Below, piece by piece: positions 21,901-32,567 of a DNA stretch of 64,000 bases (within the stretch, counting starts at the first letter, position 1; each line of letters begins with the position of its first letter). The translations under genes and the position numbers were made by a program. The notes beneath the pieces were generated by a model. That model was not told the DNA's origin. It did no database searches and was given only the letters and a program-made list of their open reading frames with translations. Source of the stretch: Lycium barbarum (taxonomy: Eukaryota; Streptophyta; Magnoliopsida; Solanales; Solanaceae); contig NC_083346.1 of the NCBI RefSeq assembly GCF_019175385.1, forward strand, positions 82,536,543 to 82,600,542. Direction: 5' to 3'.

Positions 21901-22199
21901 CAGTCCGTCGCTATTATATATATGTATGCTATTCAGGGGTATGACGGGGCCCTGTCCCGTCTTATGATCTGTAGAGGTCTGTAGACATACTTGTGTGGGT
22001 TCTGTATATGTTTGGGTATGATATGATCTGTGGCAGCCTCATCGGCTTCCTTATGCTTTATCCGTTAATCTGTGATAATTAATAACGCCAATTGACTTTT
22101 ACATGTAAATATTCTGCTTATATGCTGGTTTGGGTTATTGGGTACGTTCAGGTGTCCAGCACGGACACTAGTCGCGGCCTACGAGGTTGGGTCGTGACA
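18952..22199 (+). mobile_element. C 5' LTR (3248 bp)
   Basis: It starts TGTTATATCCCGTG and ends GTCGTGACA. It is collinear with 26130-29377 over its whole length. Confidence 0.97.
21752..21810 (+). promoter_or_regulatory. LTR three-hairpin module (C 5' LTR)
   Basis: TCAGTAC/GTACTGA, CCTCC/GGGGG (one T-G wobble) and CTGCG/CGCAG are consecutive. The copy in the 3' LTR is at 28930-28988. Confidence 0.6.
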
Positions 22200-22203
22200 A
22201 ATG

Positions 22204-22215
22204 TGGTATCAGAGC
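22204..22215 (+). other. Primer binding site, initiator-Met tRNA type (C)
   Basis: TGGTATCAGAGC lies four bases after the LTR end at 22199. Confidence 0.96.
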
Positions 22216-22256
22216 GGTTCGTCCTCGGAATGTCTACAGGCCGTGTCTAGTAGAGT

Positions 22257-22296
22257 CTTGTTTATCGGTGTGTTGTGCACCACATCTATAAACAGG
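22257..22296 (+). promoter_or_regulatory. Leader inverted repeat after primer site (C)
   Basis: CTTGTTTAT (22257-22265) pairs with ATAAACAGG (22288-22296). The single change from B1 turns a C-G pair into a T-G wobble, so pairing is kept. Confidence 0.65.
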
Positions 22297-22615
22297 AGGC
22301 TACAGGACATTTAGGGTGTTACCTTTCTTTGATTCTTAGATCGTGCGATAGAGCCAGCTGTAGGAAATGAATTCCTTTCTTTACTAACCCTTGATTGCAG
22401 CTGGGGAACGGTATCAACGTAAGACAGCGACTGATGATATTGGAAGCTACACAGTACACAGGTAAGCAATGATATGAAAGATGTATGCTGGGTAAGGTGT
22501 TTGGAATACGATTGAAACATAAAGTTGAAAATTAAAAAGGAAAGTGTAGTAGGTGCAGTTTGAGTTGGGCATGTGAGGTAAGCCTCGGCATATTTATACT
22601 TTTATCTGAAATTGT

Positions 22616-22684
22616 TAGCCCCGTGTGGCTATGATGCGATATGATATGATACGTATATACGTATATGTGTTGGCCCTGTGAGGC
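22616..22684 (+). promoter_or_regulatory. Twin leader hairpins (C)
   Basis: TAGCC..GGCTA (22616-22631) and GCC-CTGTGA-GGC (22673-22684), as in B1. Confidence 0.45.
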
Positions 22685-23473
22685 ATGGTTGGTATTTCCT
22701 GTGTATAGGTTTTGGGATAGTAAGAAATACAGAGGAACCTCTGCCCAAATTGTTCCAAAAATATAAACAGGAAAATAAGATATAAATTCTTAATATGTAT
22801 TTTATGTCTTGAAAGTCGATACCGATAGGGTAAATCTCTTATGTTGGGTTAAAAGTTTAAGAGGTACCCTCCATGTCATTTGTGAGAAGCATTACCCTTA
22901 TCGGAAAAATTTTATCTCGAGAAAACATATACGAGTAGTGAATTCGCAATTTAGTTGGAGGGACCAGGAAAATGTTCCAGCCTATTTTGTTTTAGCACAA
23001 CCCATGTGAAGGGGCAAAAATGTCCGACGATCAAGTTTCCTCTAATTGGGAGAATACAAAGTGTATGACAAGCAGTCAGGAATTGAGCGGTTCGCTCACG
23101 ACTCAAATATATATATAAACGTGGAGGTAATTAGGTGAATTAAGTACTAAAAGATTCCGCGAACTTCGTCGGACTCTAGCTTCTTTTGCTGGTGGTCGGA
23201 AGATACCCTACAGTAATATTTTATCAGTTTTCCTCGACTGGTTGGAGATGGAATTTGTGGAATAAAAACCTAAACTCGTGGGCTGTCTAGAAACATATAT
23301 ATGCATGAAGGTAAATATTGAGGGTTTACAGGGGGCGACACGGTAACCATATAGTCAAAAAGGTAAAAGAATTCTCGCTAGGTCGTGGTGGGACCCGCTA
23401 CGAGAACATTTTCAAAAGTTGTTAAGACCCCGATTTGTCTTAAATTACGTGACAAAGGCTGTGCGGGGCAATC

Positions 23474-23580
23474 AATGTAATTATACCGATCTTAACGTGC
23501 CTAAATGCATTAAAGTTGTAAGGTTAAGCGTGCTAGGGCCAGAGCAATTCTGGGATGGGTGACTCCCTGGGAAATGTGCA
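23474..23580 (+). other. 5S-rRNA-like module (C)
   Basis: ATTATACCG..GTTAAGCGTGCTAGGG..GGGATGGGTGACTCCCTGG aligns with plant 5S rRNA. The box-A-like and box-C-like blocks are nearly intact. It sits about 1.27 kb after the primer site, the same place as in B1. Confidence 0.8.
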
Positions 23581-24415
23581 AATATTTTTGCAAACATAGG
23601 TATAAGAGACGAATAGGAAATTCGGGGTAACCTAAAGGGAATTAGGATATGTGGAATGGTTAGAAACTTTATAGGGGTCACACGAGCTGAGACGGGTTAG
23701 ATTGTTAAAAAGAAAGAAAAAGCATTGCAGCCCTGAAATTAGAGTAAATTCGAACAAGTGATTGAAGATGTGTTGTAAAAGAAATGGTAGTGATATATAT
23801 ATGTATGCGTAGGGCCCCCATTTATGACTGTGTCGATTGATTGGTGAACCCTAATAGCCAGTGTTGTAACATACGGGAAACATTAACTGGATAGAATTTA
23901 CGAGAAAAAGGGAAAGGTGTGGTATCAATGTACGAAATCGATTGATACTCGGTTTGCTACCGGTTGGGATTGAAAGATCCTAATACAATGATGTTTGGAA
24001 AGAAAGGAGAATAATCGAGTGGAAGGTAAGGAGATCCAAATGTTAGAAGAAGTGAACCGTGAGAAACGTAATTAAGCGGAGCCTCTGAAAGAGTCGACGG
24101 GCAAAGTACGAAGTCAATTGCGAAAGCAAACAAAAATGGAATAGTACAGGGCGAAGGAAAACTTATGGCATGAAATGATGAATTATGTGAATATCGAATG
24201 ATTCGATTGTCGAGCAAATAGAATGACAGGTAAGGAATGGGTATGAAGGAAGAATGTGATTATTATGAGATAAACAACTACGTTAATTATATTACTTGAG
24301 TACCAGATATCGGATAAGATTGCGTACTATATACTTGTGATTCCGTTAATGTCTCGAAGAGAAAATTAAGTTGTAGGTCAGAAAGAAAAGACATGAATAT
24401 GGTAGGAGTATAACC
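23581..24415 (+). other. C internal spacer, no recognisable coding
   Basis: Sequence shared with B1 (14284-15149). No conserved reading frame or protein motif is seen. Confidence 0.6.
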
Positions 24416-24423
24416 CTAAAAAG

Positions 24424-25990
24424 GGGGGAGCCGAATTCGCGGCAGAGAAGATGGCTCAAATTATTGAAAGATTATGATGTTAATATTTTGTGCCACCCTA
24501 GAAAAGTTAAAGCTGTGACAGATGCACTTAGTCGTGAGTCTACGGACGGCTTGACCGGCGTACATTCAGAAATAAAGAATTGGTCTGTAAAAACTCTTTA
24601 GTCAGCTAGCCTTGGAGTCCGTTTGGTCGGTTCTGAAGATATTGGAATTTCGTCCGAAGAAGTTACCGAATTATCGATCATGGGAAAGGTAAAACAGCGT
24701 CAGTTTGAGGATCCTATTCTGGTGTCGTACAGAGATACGACCTTTGACAAGGAAAAGATTCAGCTCGAAGTTTTACCGGATGAGTATTGTTATACCGAGG
24801 CAGATTATGTGTGCCCGACATCGTAAGGCCTGTTGACCAGTGCCCAAATTGTCAGCAAGTTAAAATTAAGTATCAGAAACCGGGTGGACTGTTTCAGGAA
24901 ATGGAAATTCTGACTTGGAAGCGGGAGATAATTAATATGAATTTCATTACAGGTTTGCCTCGCACCCCACGGAAGTATGATTTCCATACGGGGTATGGTT
25001 GATAGGCTAACAAAATCAGCCTATTTTCTCCCCGTCAGAACCACTTACTCAGCGGAGGATTATGCCAGAATATATATTAAAGAAATAGTGCAACTCCATG
25101 GAGTTCCTACATCTATTACCACTGACGGTGGTGCCCATTTTATGGCTAATTTCTGGAGATCTTTTCAGGAAAGATTAGGGACTAAGGTGAGTCTGAGCAT
25201 AGCATTCCATCCCCAGAGCGACGGACAGGCCGAGTGCACTATATAGACGCTAAAAGATATGTTGCGAGCATGTGTTATTGATTTCAGAGGCAGCTGGGAT
25301 AGTCATCTGCCGTTGATTGAGTTTGCTTATAATAACAGCTACCATTCTAGCATCCAGATAGCTCTGTACGAGGCTTTGTTTGGCAGAGAATGCAGGTCAC
25401 CGATCGGCTGGTTTGATATTGGCGAAACAGAACTAATAGGCCCAGGTATGATCCAACAGGCGGTTGATAAGATGAAACTTATCCGAGAGGGACTATTAGC
25501 AACTCAGAGTCGACAGAAGTCATACGCTGATAAGCGACGTCGACCCTTGGAGTTCCAGGTCGGTGATTGTGTATTTTTTAGAGTATCGTCTATAAAAGGC
25601 GTGGTGCGATGCGACAAAAAGGGTAACCTCCGTCTGCAATATATCGGACCTTATCCGATTATTCGAAAGATTGGGAATGTCGCCTATGAGCCAGATCTGC
25701 CATCTGATTTGAAAGCGATACATCCGGTATTTCATGTGTCCATGCTCCGCAAATGTGTTAGTGATCCCTCCAGAACATTTCCAGTGAATGATATTCAGGT
25801 GATGGAGAAATTTTCTTAAGAAGAGCAACCTGTAGCTAATCCGGATCGTCAGGTGAGGAGCCCGCGTACCGAAGATATACCCTTTGTTAAAGTCTTATGG
25901 CGAAACAATAATAAAGAAGGAACGACCTGGGGGAGCAGAGGATGAAATGAAGGAAAAGTACCCTCACTTGTTCTCTACACCTACAGGTGA
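24424..25990 (+). pseudogene. pol: C pol remnant: RNase H end, integrase, chromodomain tail
   Basis: Order: RNase H end (LLKDYDVNILCHPRKVK and AVTDALSRES, with a frameshift near 24465); the linker before integrase; then a direct jump to CPNCQQVK, so the His-His half of the zinc finger is absent. The core carries INMNFITGLP, where family members have a catalytic Asp (here Asn), VDRLTKSAYFLPV, TSITTDGGAHF (second Asp kept) and HPQSDGQAE (Glu kept). The integrase C-terminus is a 186-codon open stretch (25259-25819) including EFQVGDCVFF and HPVFHVSMLRKC. A stop at 25817 and frameshifts cut off the tail, in which VKVLWRNNNKE is recognisable as chromodomain-like. It is inactive. Confidence 0.9.
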
Positions 25991-26093
25991 TCTAAATCTC
26001 TAAACTTGTTATATTAATTGGTAAATAATTCATGTGCGCTACTCATAAGAAGAAACTCCCCCAAAGTGTTTGTAAGACCTATAAGGCTAATTT

Positions 26094-26129
26094 AACATTC
26101 GAGGACGAATGTTCAAAAGGGGAGGAGGA
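26094..26129 (+). promoter_or_regulatory. C polypurine tract with upstream hairpin
   Basis: AACATTCG-AGGA-CGAATGTT (26094-26113) is a perfect 8-bp stem with a four-base loop, then AAAAGGGGAGGAGGA up to the 3' LTR. Confidence 0.88.
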
Positions 26130-29100
26130 TGTTATATCCCGTGTTTTTGCGCATTTGGAAAAATTTGAAACAATCTTGCCTTGAAGGAAATAAGGCTATG
26201 TTCTTAATTTATTTAACACATGTGTAATATTCATGAAAAATATTGATGCGGAAATACGGAGGAAGGCTAAGGGAAAAATTGGAATTTTGGAAATTAGTTT
26301 CGGGAATTACAAAAATAGGATCCATAATCATTTGGGCTAAAAATAATTTTTCAAAATGAGGCCCAATAATTAGAGGGGTGGCCGGCCAACATGCCATGGC
26401 CCAACCCATGAAAATGGTCATGTGACTAATTAAATTAAGTGAGCAATATATAGGTGTGTTTATCCTTAGAATGTTCAAGAACATAAAACAAGAACAAGAG
26501 GAGCTAAAGAAAAGGGCCATTCGGCCCTTGCTCTCCAATTTCACCTCTCAAAAATCTTGTTCCAAAAGTTGTTGTCTTGTGATTTTCCTACTAAATTAAG
26601 TGTCCTCTACAACTTGGTGTAGTTGGTTTGGAAGAAAGAGAGCTTGGTTCATCAATATAACAACTTGTTCTAGTGAAGAGGATTGGAGAAAAAGGTAACA
26701 ATTCATCCCTTTTATTATGTTATGTAGGTTCAATTGTGTTGTGCTATGTAGAAATGAGTTGAATGTGTGAAAATATGGAAGTTTGCAAAGTGGGTATGTA
26801 ATATGGTATGTGGCCGTGTGTGTATATATGTTGTATGCCTATGGTGAGTTGAATTTATGTTGTATTCTAGTTGTGTGTAGGGTGGAATTTATATTGGAAA
26901 TGAAAGTTGAATGAATTTGATGGAAGTTGGAAAAATGGGAGGTAGCCGTGTGGTATATGGAAATGGAAATGGAAATGAATTAATTTCGTTTAATATGTTA
27001 GTTGTGTTGTTGTGATTCTTATAGCGTAAAGGAAGATAAAATGGTTTAAGTTCGCCTTGAAATGGAATGTAGAAGCTTATGTCGTTTTAGTATGATTTTA
27101 TGACAATATGGAAATGAAGTTGTTAAGGTGCAAATTATGATGATTGTTGATGAACTTGGAAGACGGAGACATGTTATGAATAAGTATGCTAAAGATTAGG
27201 AGCTTTGGATGAACTATGGCTTTGGTGGAAAGTTTGTATACTTTGTATATCTTGTGAATATATATGGTAGGAATGATATGAAATGCCTCCGAATTATATT
27301 GTAATGATCTTGATTAGTAATGAATAGGAGAATGTTGGTATTGGTTTGAAATGTGAAGTCGGAATGGAAGTTATTACGTTACGTTGGAAGGAAGACTAGT
27401 TGTGTTATATTGTGTTTTATAGTGATTGTTGTTGTTGTTGATGTTGTTGTTGGGTTGTTGTTGATTGTTTTGGCCGAGTTAAATTCTCGGGGATGCTATA
27501 TGTATAGGGGAGATGCTGCCCAAATTTCTATAGGCAAATATGAATAAAGATTGAATACTTAAAGACTTCAAATTGAGAATTGGTAAATGTGACCAATTGC
27601 AGATTTTGGACGAAACGGGAAGTGACTTTGGAAAGGCGTAAAGAGCATATAAGGTATGTAAAGCTATCCCGATCCTTCTTTTGGCATGCCCTAGGTATAC
27701 TAGAAGCGGATTCGGGCCTCGGAAGATATTCTGCCCGTCAGAATCCGCGTTTGAAATTATCACTTTTTCGTTCAATATGATTGAACCCTTTAAGTATACT
27801 TTATTGAAAAATTATGCAAACTTCTCCAAACTGCCTAGAAAGTTATGGAACATCCCTAAGACCTCTGTAGATGACCCCACAAGTTTATAATACGTAAATT
27901 GAGCCCGCCGCCTTATTTGTCCTGAGGCGGGCCCACTATTTCCGATTTTACCCTTATGGTCCTTTGTAACTTGATTTCAAGCAATTTTTAAGGAAACGTC
28001 TTAACTACGTTTCCAACCACTAATGATACTTATTCTGGATACTATATTGAGTCTCGGTAAAGGTACAATATTTTTGTATTACGTTTAGCTCCACTATTCC
28101 CGCTTTGCTCTCTTATTGTACTATTGCCTTATTTTCGAACAATATAAAAATGAAACGTTTTAACTATCCTTTTAACTACTAAGGAAAATTTTTTTAATGA
28201 TTCCCTCGAGCCTGGTAGACTATGTTGGAATATGAAAATGATCCCAGAAGGATTATTCTTCCGTAACTCATTATGACATACGACATACTCCTACTATGAT
28301 TCTGTCCGACTTCATTGATTCGATTTGTCATTCGATATGCCTCATTGAGTCTCTGGAAATCTGTGATATTTTGTTGCATTTAGTCTCTCACTACTCCATT
28401 CGTGGATGCCCCAATGTTTCCCACACTGAGCCGAGGCCAGGATATGTTGTCAAGTGTATTCCATTGCATTGTTCGCCGTGCCTCGATGTGAGGGGGCAAG
28501 TATATATGTACATGGGTTTTGGAGTATGCTGTGCCATGTACACACGTTCTGATATGATATGATATGTTATGTTACGGGGTTATCCCCTACTTTGTTCCTT
28601 ATGTATGGTGGCACCAGCGTCGGGGGGTGGCCACGTTCTGTTTCGCCGAGCCCTTGGCAGGGGCCGAACATGATATGGTATATATTTCTGAACACACTCC
28701 TCATGTTTTGAAAATATGCATTTGATACTTCGGAGGTCACACTCACTTCTCTGTAAGTCCTGTTTCGGTGATGATCTTGTTCCGTATTGGGACCAGGTAC
28801 GACATATGTTTTCATCAAATACTATTTATGCTTTATGATCAATATTTGGCTAATCTGGATATTCTGTCCATTTTCTGTACCTTCTGTTCTGATTATGACT
28901 TTGTTTACTACGTTCTGTGTTTTACATACTCAGTACATATTTCGTACTGACCTCCTTTCTTCGGGGGCTGCGTTTTCATGCCGCGCAGGTACAGAAGACA
29001 GATTTGCTGACCGCCTGCCTAGGACATCTATTCTGCTATGTTGGGAGCGCTCTTTTGTCCAGAGCCTATATGTTGGTACAGTCCGTCTCTATTATATTTA

Positions 29101-29377
29101 TGTATGCTATTCAGGGGTATGACGGGGCCCTGTCCCGTCTTATGATCTGTAGAGGTCTGTAGACATACTTGTGTGGGTTCTGTATATGTTTGGGTATGAT
29201 ATGATCTGTGGCAGCCTCATCGGCTTCCTTATGCTTTATCCGTTAATCTGTGATAATTAATAACACCAATTGACTTTTACATGTAAATATTCTGCTTATA
29301 TGCTGGTTTGGGTTATTGGGTACGTTCAGGTGTCCAGCACGGACACTAGTCGCGGCCTACGGGATTGGGTCGTGACA
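26130..29377 (+). mobile_element. C 3' LTR (3248 bp)
   Basis: Full-length partner of 18952-22199. It ends in TGACA directly before the target duplication ACTGT. Confidence 0.97.
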
Positions 29378-29579
29378 ACTGTCGTGCCCGAGAATACCTA
29401 CACAAAAATAGTACCACTGAAGTGAGGCTCCGGAACAACTGGAGCGCTGTGGAGTACTGCTGGTAGAGCTCTTAAGGATCAAGTCCACCTGTCTGCTAAC
29501 CTGCACGGCATGAAACGCAGCGTCCACAAGAAGGGACGTCAGTGCGAATAGTGTACCGAATATGTAAGGCATGGAAGAT

Positions 29580-29915
29580 ATCATGTCATGTATTATCATA
29601 TCGTATCATATCATATCATATCTTATCTTGTCTTGTCGTAGCATATCGCGTCATAGTATATCGTGTCATAGTATGTCAGGCTATAGTATATCATATCATA
29701 GCATAGCATGTTATAGCGTGTCGTGTCATAGCATAGCGTGTCATAGCATGTCTTACCATAGCATAGTATGTCATAGCGTAACATATCATAGCGTAGCTTG
29801 TCACATCATGTCCTGTCGTGGCAGATCATAGCATATCATGTCATAGTATAGCTCACCATAGCATATCTTATCATAACATGTCTGGTCATGACATGGTAGG
29901 TCATATCATAGCACC
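29580..29915. repeat. Degenerate pentanucleotide array (about 330 bp)
   Basis: Units TCATA, GCATA, GCGTG, TCGTG and TCATG repeat at 5-bp steps, with local higher-order periods of 10 and 15 bp. The serine/histidine/isoleucine-rich frame at 29571-29831 is an artefact of this period. Confidence 0.85.
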
Positions 29916-30099
29916 GAACAATGTCGGCTCACCCACATAGCGCCGATATACACCGGCTCACCCATATATCCCGCGTCCGGGATGATAAGCCAGCTGATCA
30001 GGTGGCAGTGAAACATATTTCCCTTCCCATTCCCTCATGTATCCCTTCCCCCCAGCCCAGGTTCATATACATAGCTTGCATATATGTACTTTGTATGCA

Positions 30100-30260
30100 T
30101 ATACACATCTTATATACGTACATATATTTTTGTATTCATATACATAGCTTGTATACATATACATGTCTTATATACATTTACTTATCTTATATACATATAC
30201 ATGTTTAATATACATATATATATTATATAAATATACATGTTTTATATATATATATATATC
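30100..30260. repeat. 19-bp tandem array and short TA run
   Basis: A shorter version of the array at 2024-2259. Units such as CATGTCTTATATACATTTA are shared. Confidence 0.8.
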
Positions 30261-32470
30261 ATATAAGCACACAAGGGAGCCCAAGGAAAACTCATGTAGC
30301 CATCGGAGTGACGTAAGGTCGATGACCTCCGATTACATTATGGAATACTCGTGATCGCTTTTGTCTCACCTCGAAGGGACGAATATTTTAAGGTGAGATC
30401 GTCAACGGAGAATAGTATTAAAGTAAACGTAGAATGAAATCGTGGGCGTCATAGATGACAGTTCATAGGCTTGGGAGTCTTTAGAAAGTAAAGTCATAGC
30501 TAGGGGATATAAATAAGATTCAAGAATTAGTTTATCACTTTCGTATTCACATAGAATACTTAGCTCAGTAATCTTAGTCATAGAATCGTTCCGGTAGTAC
30601 TTATCATAGGCATATCCTCTTGTCTAACATCATTGTCATCATTATCATCATGGAAGTCTCCCCGTTAGAGTACTTATAGTACTTATCATTTGGTAACGAA
30701 ATCGGGATCAAAGGAGTCCCTTGGATTCAACTTCTAGTAAGTCCAACAAGGCTGTAAGGAAAATCCGAGAGTAACGGGCCCACCTCGGCCGGATGAGGTA
30801 GCGTATACTATTTGCATATGTTACATGTCATGGCGTTACTTGTGGGGGTTCTAGGGTAATCGGGTCCCATTTATGCAAGTTCTAGGAGTTTAAGGGGTCT
30901 TTCCATCATTTTGCACACTTTTTAGTTCAATTTTATTGAACAAAAAGGAGAAAACTTTAGGTGCGGATTCCGGGGAACAGAGTTGTCCCCGAGGCTCGTA
31001 CCCAACTTATTATATCTAAGACATGCCATAGAAAGAAGGGTGAAGCCTTACATACCTCTTTCTGCTCCTTTTGCTGTTCCAAATTCACGTTGCAATCTCG
31101 TCAAAATCTGCGAATTGGTCATGTTTACCAAAACTCTTATTAGGATACTTAGAGTTAGAATCTTAAGGAAACACTTGGCTACCGAAATTTCGGCAGCATT
31201 TCCTCTGTAAATATACCATCCTCAACATTCAACACAACCAAATTCTCATCAATCACAATCCGGGAATTCAAACCCGGCCAAACTATTAACATAATTCAAC
31301 AACTACACTAGCGATTCACATATTTCATTCAAGATGCATGATCTCAATTTACCACTTTCTTCAAAGCATTCCAACTTCAATGAACACAATAGCAACCTTA
31401 TAATATATATTCCAACAACATCATACTAATACCATTACATGCTATCCATGCAAGAACATTGTCTTTCAATATACATAATCTTCCAATTATCAATACTTCA
31501 CCAAATTTATCAAGCCTTTATTTGCAATATAAAATCTACAACACAACAACCAAAACATTAATTATAACTTGCTCATTATTCTTTCACAACTCACCAATAT
31601 ACACGGCCATACATCATGTACACACGGCCACATATACATGCCACAACTCACGGCCACAACATGCATGCACATCTACATTCTCTCCAAATTCATTCAACTT
31701 CCATTTTCCACATATCATTCACAATCATAACAACCAAACACTAGACAAAATAATTGAAATATGATTCCTACACATATATACACATGCTACACCTCACGGC
31801 TACAACACAACATCAATATTTCCATGAATTTCATCCACTTTCACATACTACAACATGCATAAATATTCATAACATCTAAAAAAAAGAAGTGAATTCTTAC
31901 CTTCTTCCTTAATTCTTCACTTGGCTAGAATTTGCAACCATATGAATATAGGTTTTCTTGCTCCACCAATCACCCCACTTTGCTTAGGATCCTTCAAGTG
32001 ATTGTTTGGCTAGAAAAGAAAGATTTTTGGATGAAAAATTTCCAAGGTTCTTGTGGGCATAGGGGTGGCCGAATGGCCCTTCAAATTTTTCTCCTTGTTC
32101 TCTTGTTCTTGCTTGTCTTGAAATTTCTAGAAAATTGTGGAATAAGATGACTTAGTCATCCTTTAAATGAATGAAATTAAAATACCATGTGGGCTTTAGC
32201 CCACCAAGAGGTGGACGGCCAACATGGCCCAACTCTAGAATTCATGAAATATTATTTCCCAAATTCCAAATTTGCCCTTCGTCTTCCTCCAAGTTTCCAC
32301 GAGTCATATTGCGAGTTTCCTTTTTATGCCCTTGACCTTCCTCATCATTTCCACTTCTAATTTTTTTTTATAAGCAACTCATATACCAAATAAAATAAAA
32401 TATGGCCTTGCTTTTCGTCCTCCCGCGATTGTCTTGAATTATCCGATTATACAAAATGCGGGATATAACA

Positions 32471-32567
32471 CTATCAACGTGAGTTTAAATTATGTAGTAA
32501 CAACGTGATAGTCAATGTTTGAGGAAGCACGTGTCACGCTCAGGCTCTGAAAATGCGGGGTATAACA
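32471..32567 (-). mobile_element. Element F 3' LTR, last 97 bp visible
   Basis: CTATCAACGTGAG..GCGGGGTATAACA is almost identical to the end of the solo LTR at 48887-48983. Element D interrupts this LTR. CTATC is the right copy of D's target duplication. Confidence 0.88.

Larger units (their letters stand above)
18952..29377 (+). mobile_element. Element C: complete LTR retrotransposon copy (10.43 kb)
   Basis: Two 3248-bp LTRs exactly 7178 bp apart bound the element. Its target duplication is ACTGT (18947-18951 and 29378-29382). Removing the element restores the sequence seen uninterrupted at 2955-2975. The LTRs differ at only scattered positions by eye, which suggests a recent insertion. The internal region (3.9 kb) has a primer site, leader, 5S-like module, broken pol and polypurine tract, but no gag, protease or reverse transcriptase. 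Confidence 0.97.
1652..32470 (-). mobile_element. Element D: LARD-like LTR retrotransposon with nested insertions
   Basis: Read on the minus strand, D has a 5' LTR (32470 back to 9382, with elements B1 and C inside), a primer site at 9366-9377, a short internal region (9365-7880) and a 3' LTR (7879 back past 1652, with a solo LTR inside). With the nested elements removed, the 5' LTR is about 3.4 kb. The right target duplication is CTATC at 32471-32475. The left end is off-window. The internal region has no recognisable gag-pol, so it cannot encode its own mobility. Long LTRs with a short non-coding core resemble the LARD class; this is inference. Confidence 0.85.
29383..32470 (-). mobile_element. 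Element D 5' LTR, main segment right of C
   Basis: It continues the segment ending at 18951 and runs to the LTR start GCGGGATATAACA at 32470. It contains the hairpin module (29501-29558), a pentamer array, a 19-bp array and the long shared stretch that also makes up 6013-7879. Confidence 0.92.

Noticed and set aside
29571..29831. Ser/His/Ile-rich 86-codon frame
   Set aside because: Artefact of a 5-bp repeat, which reads as a 5-codon period in any frame.
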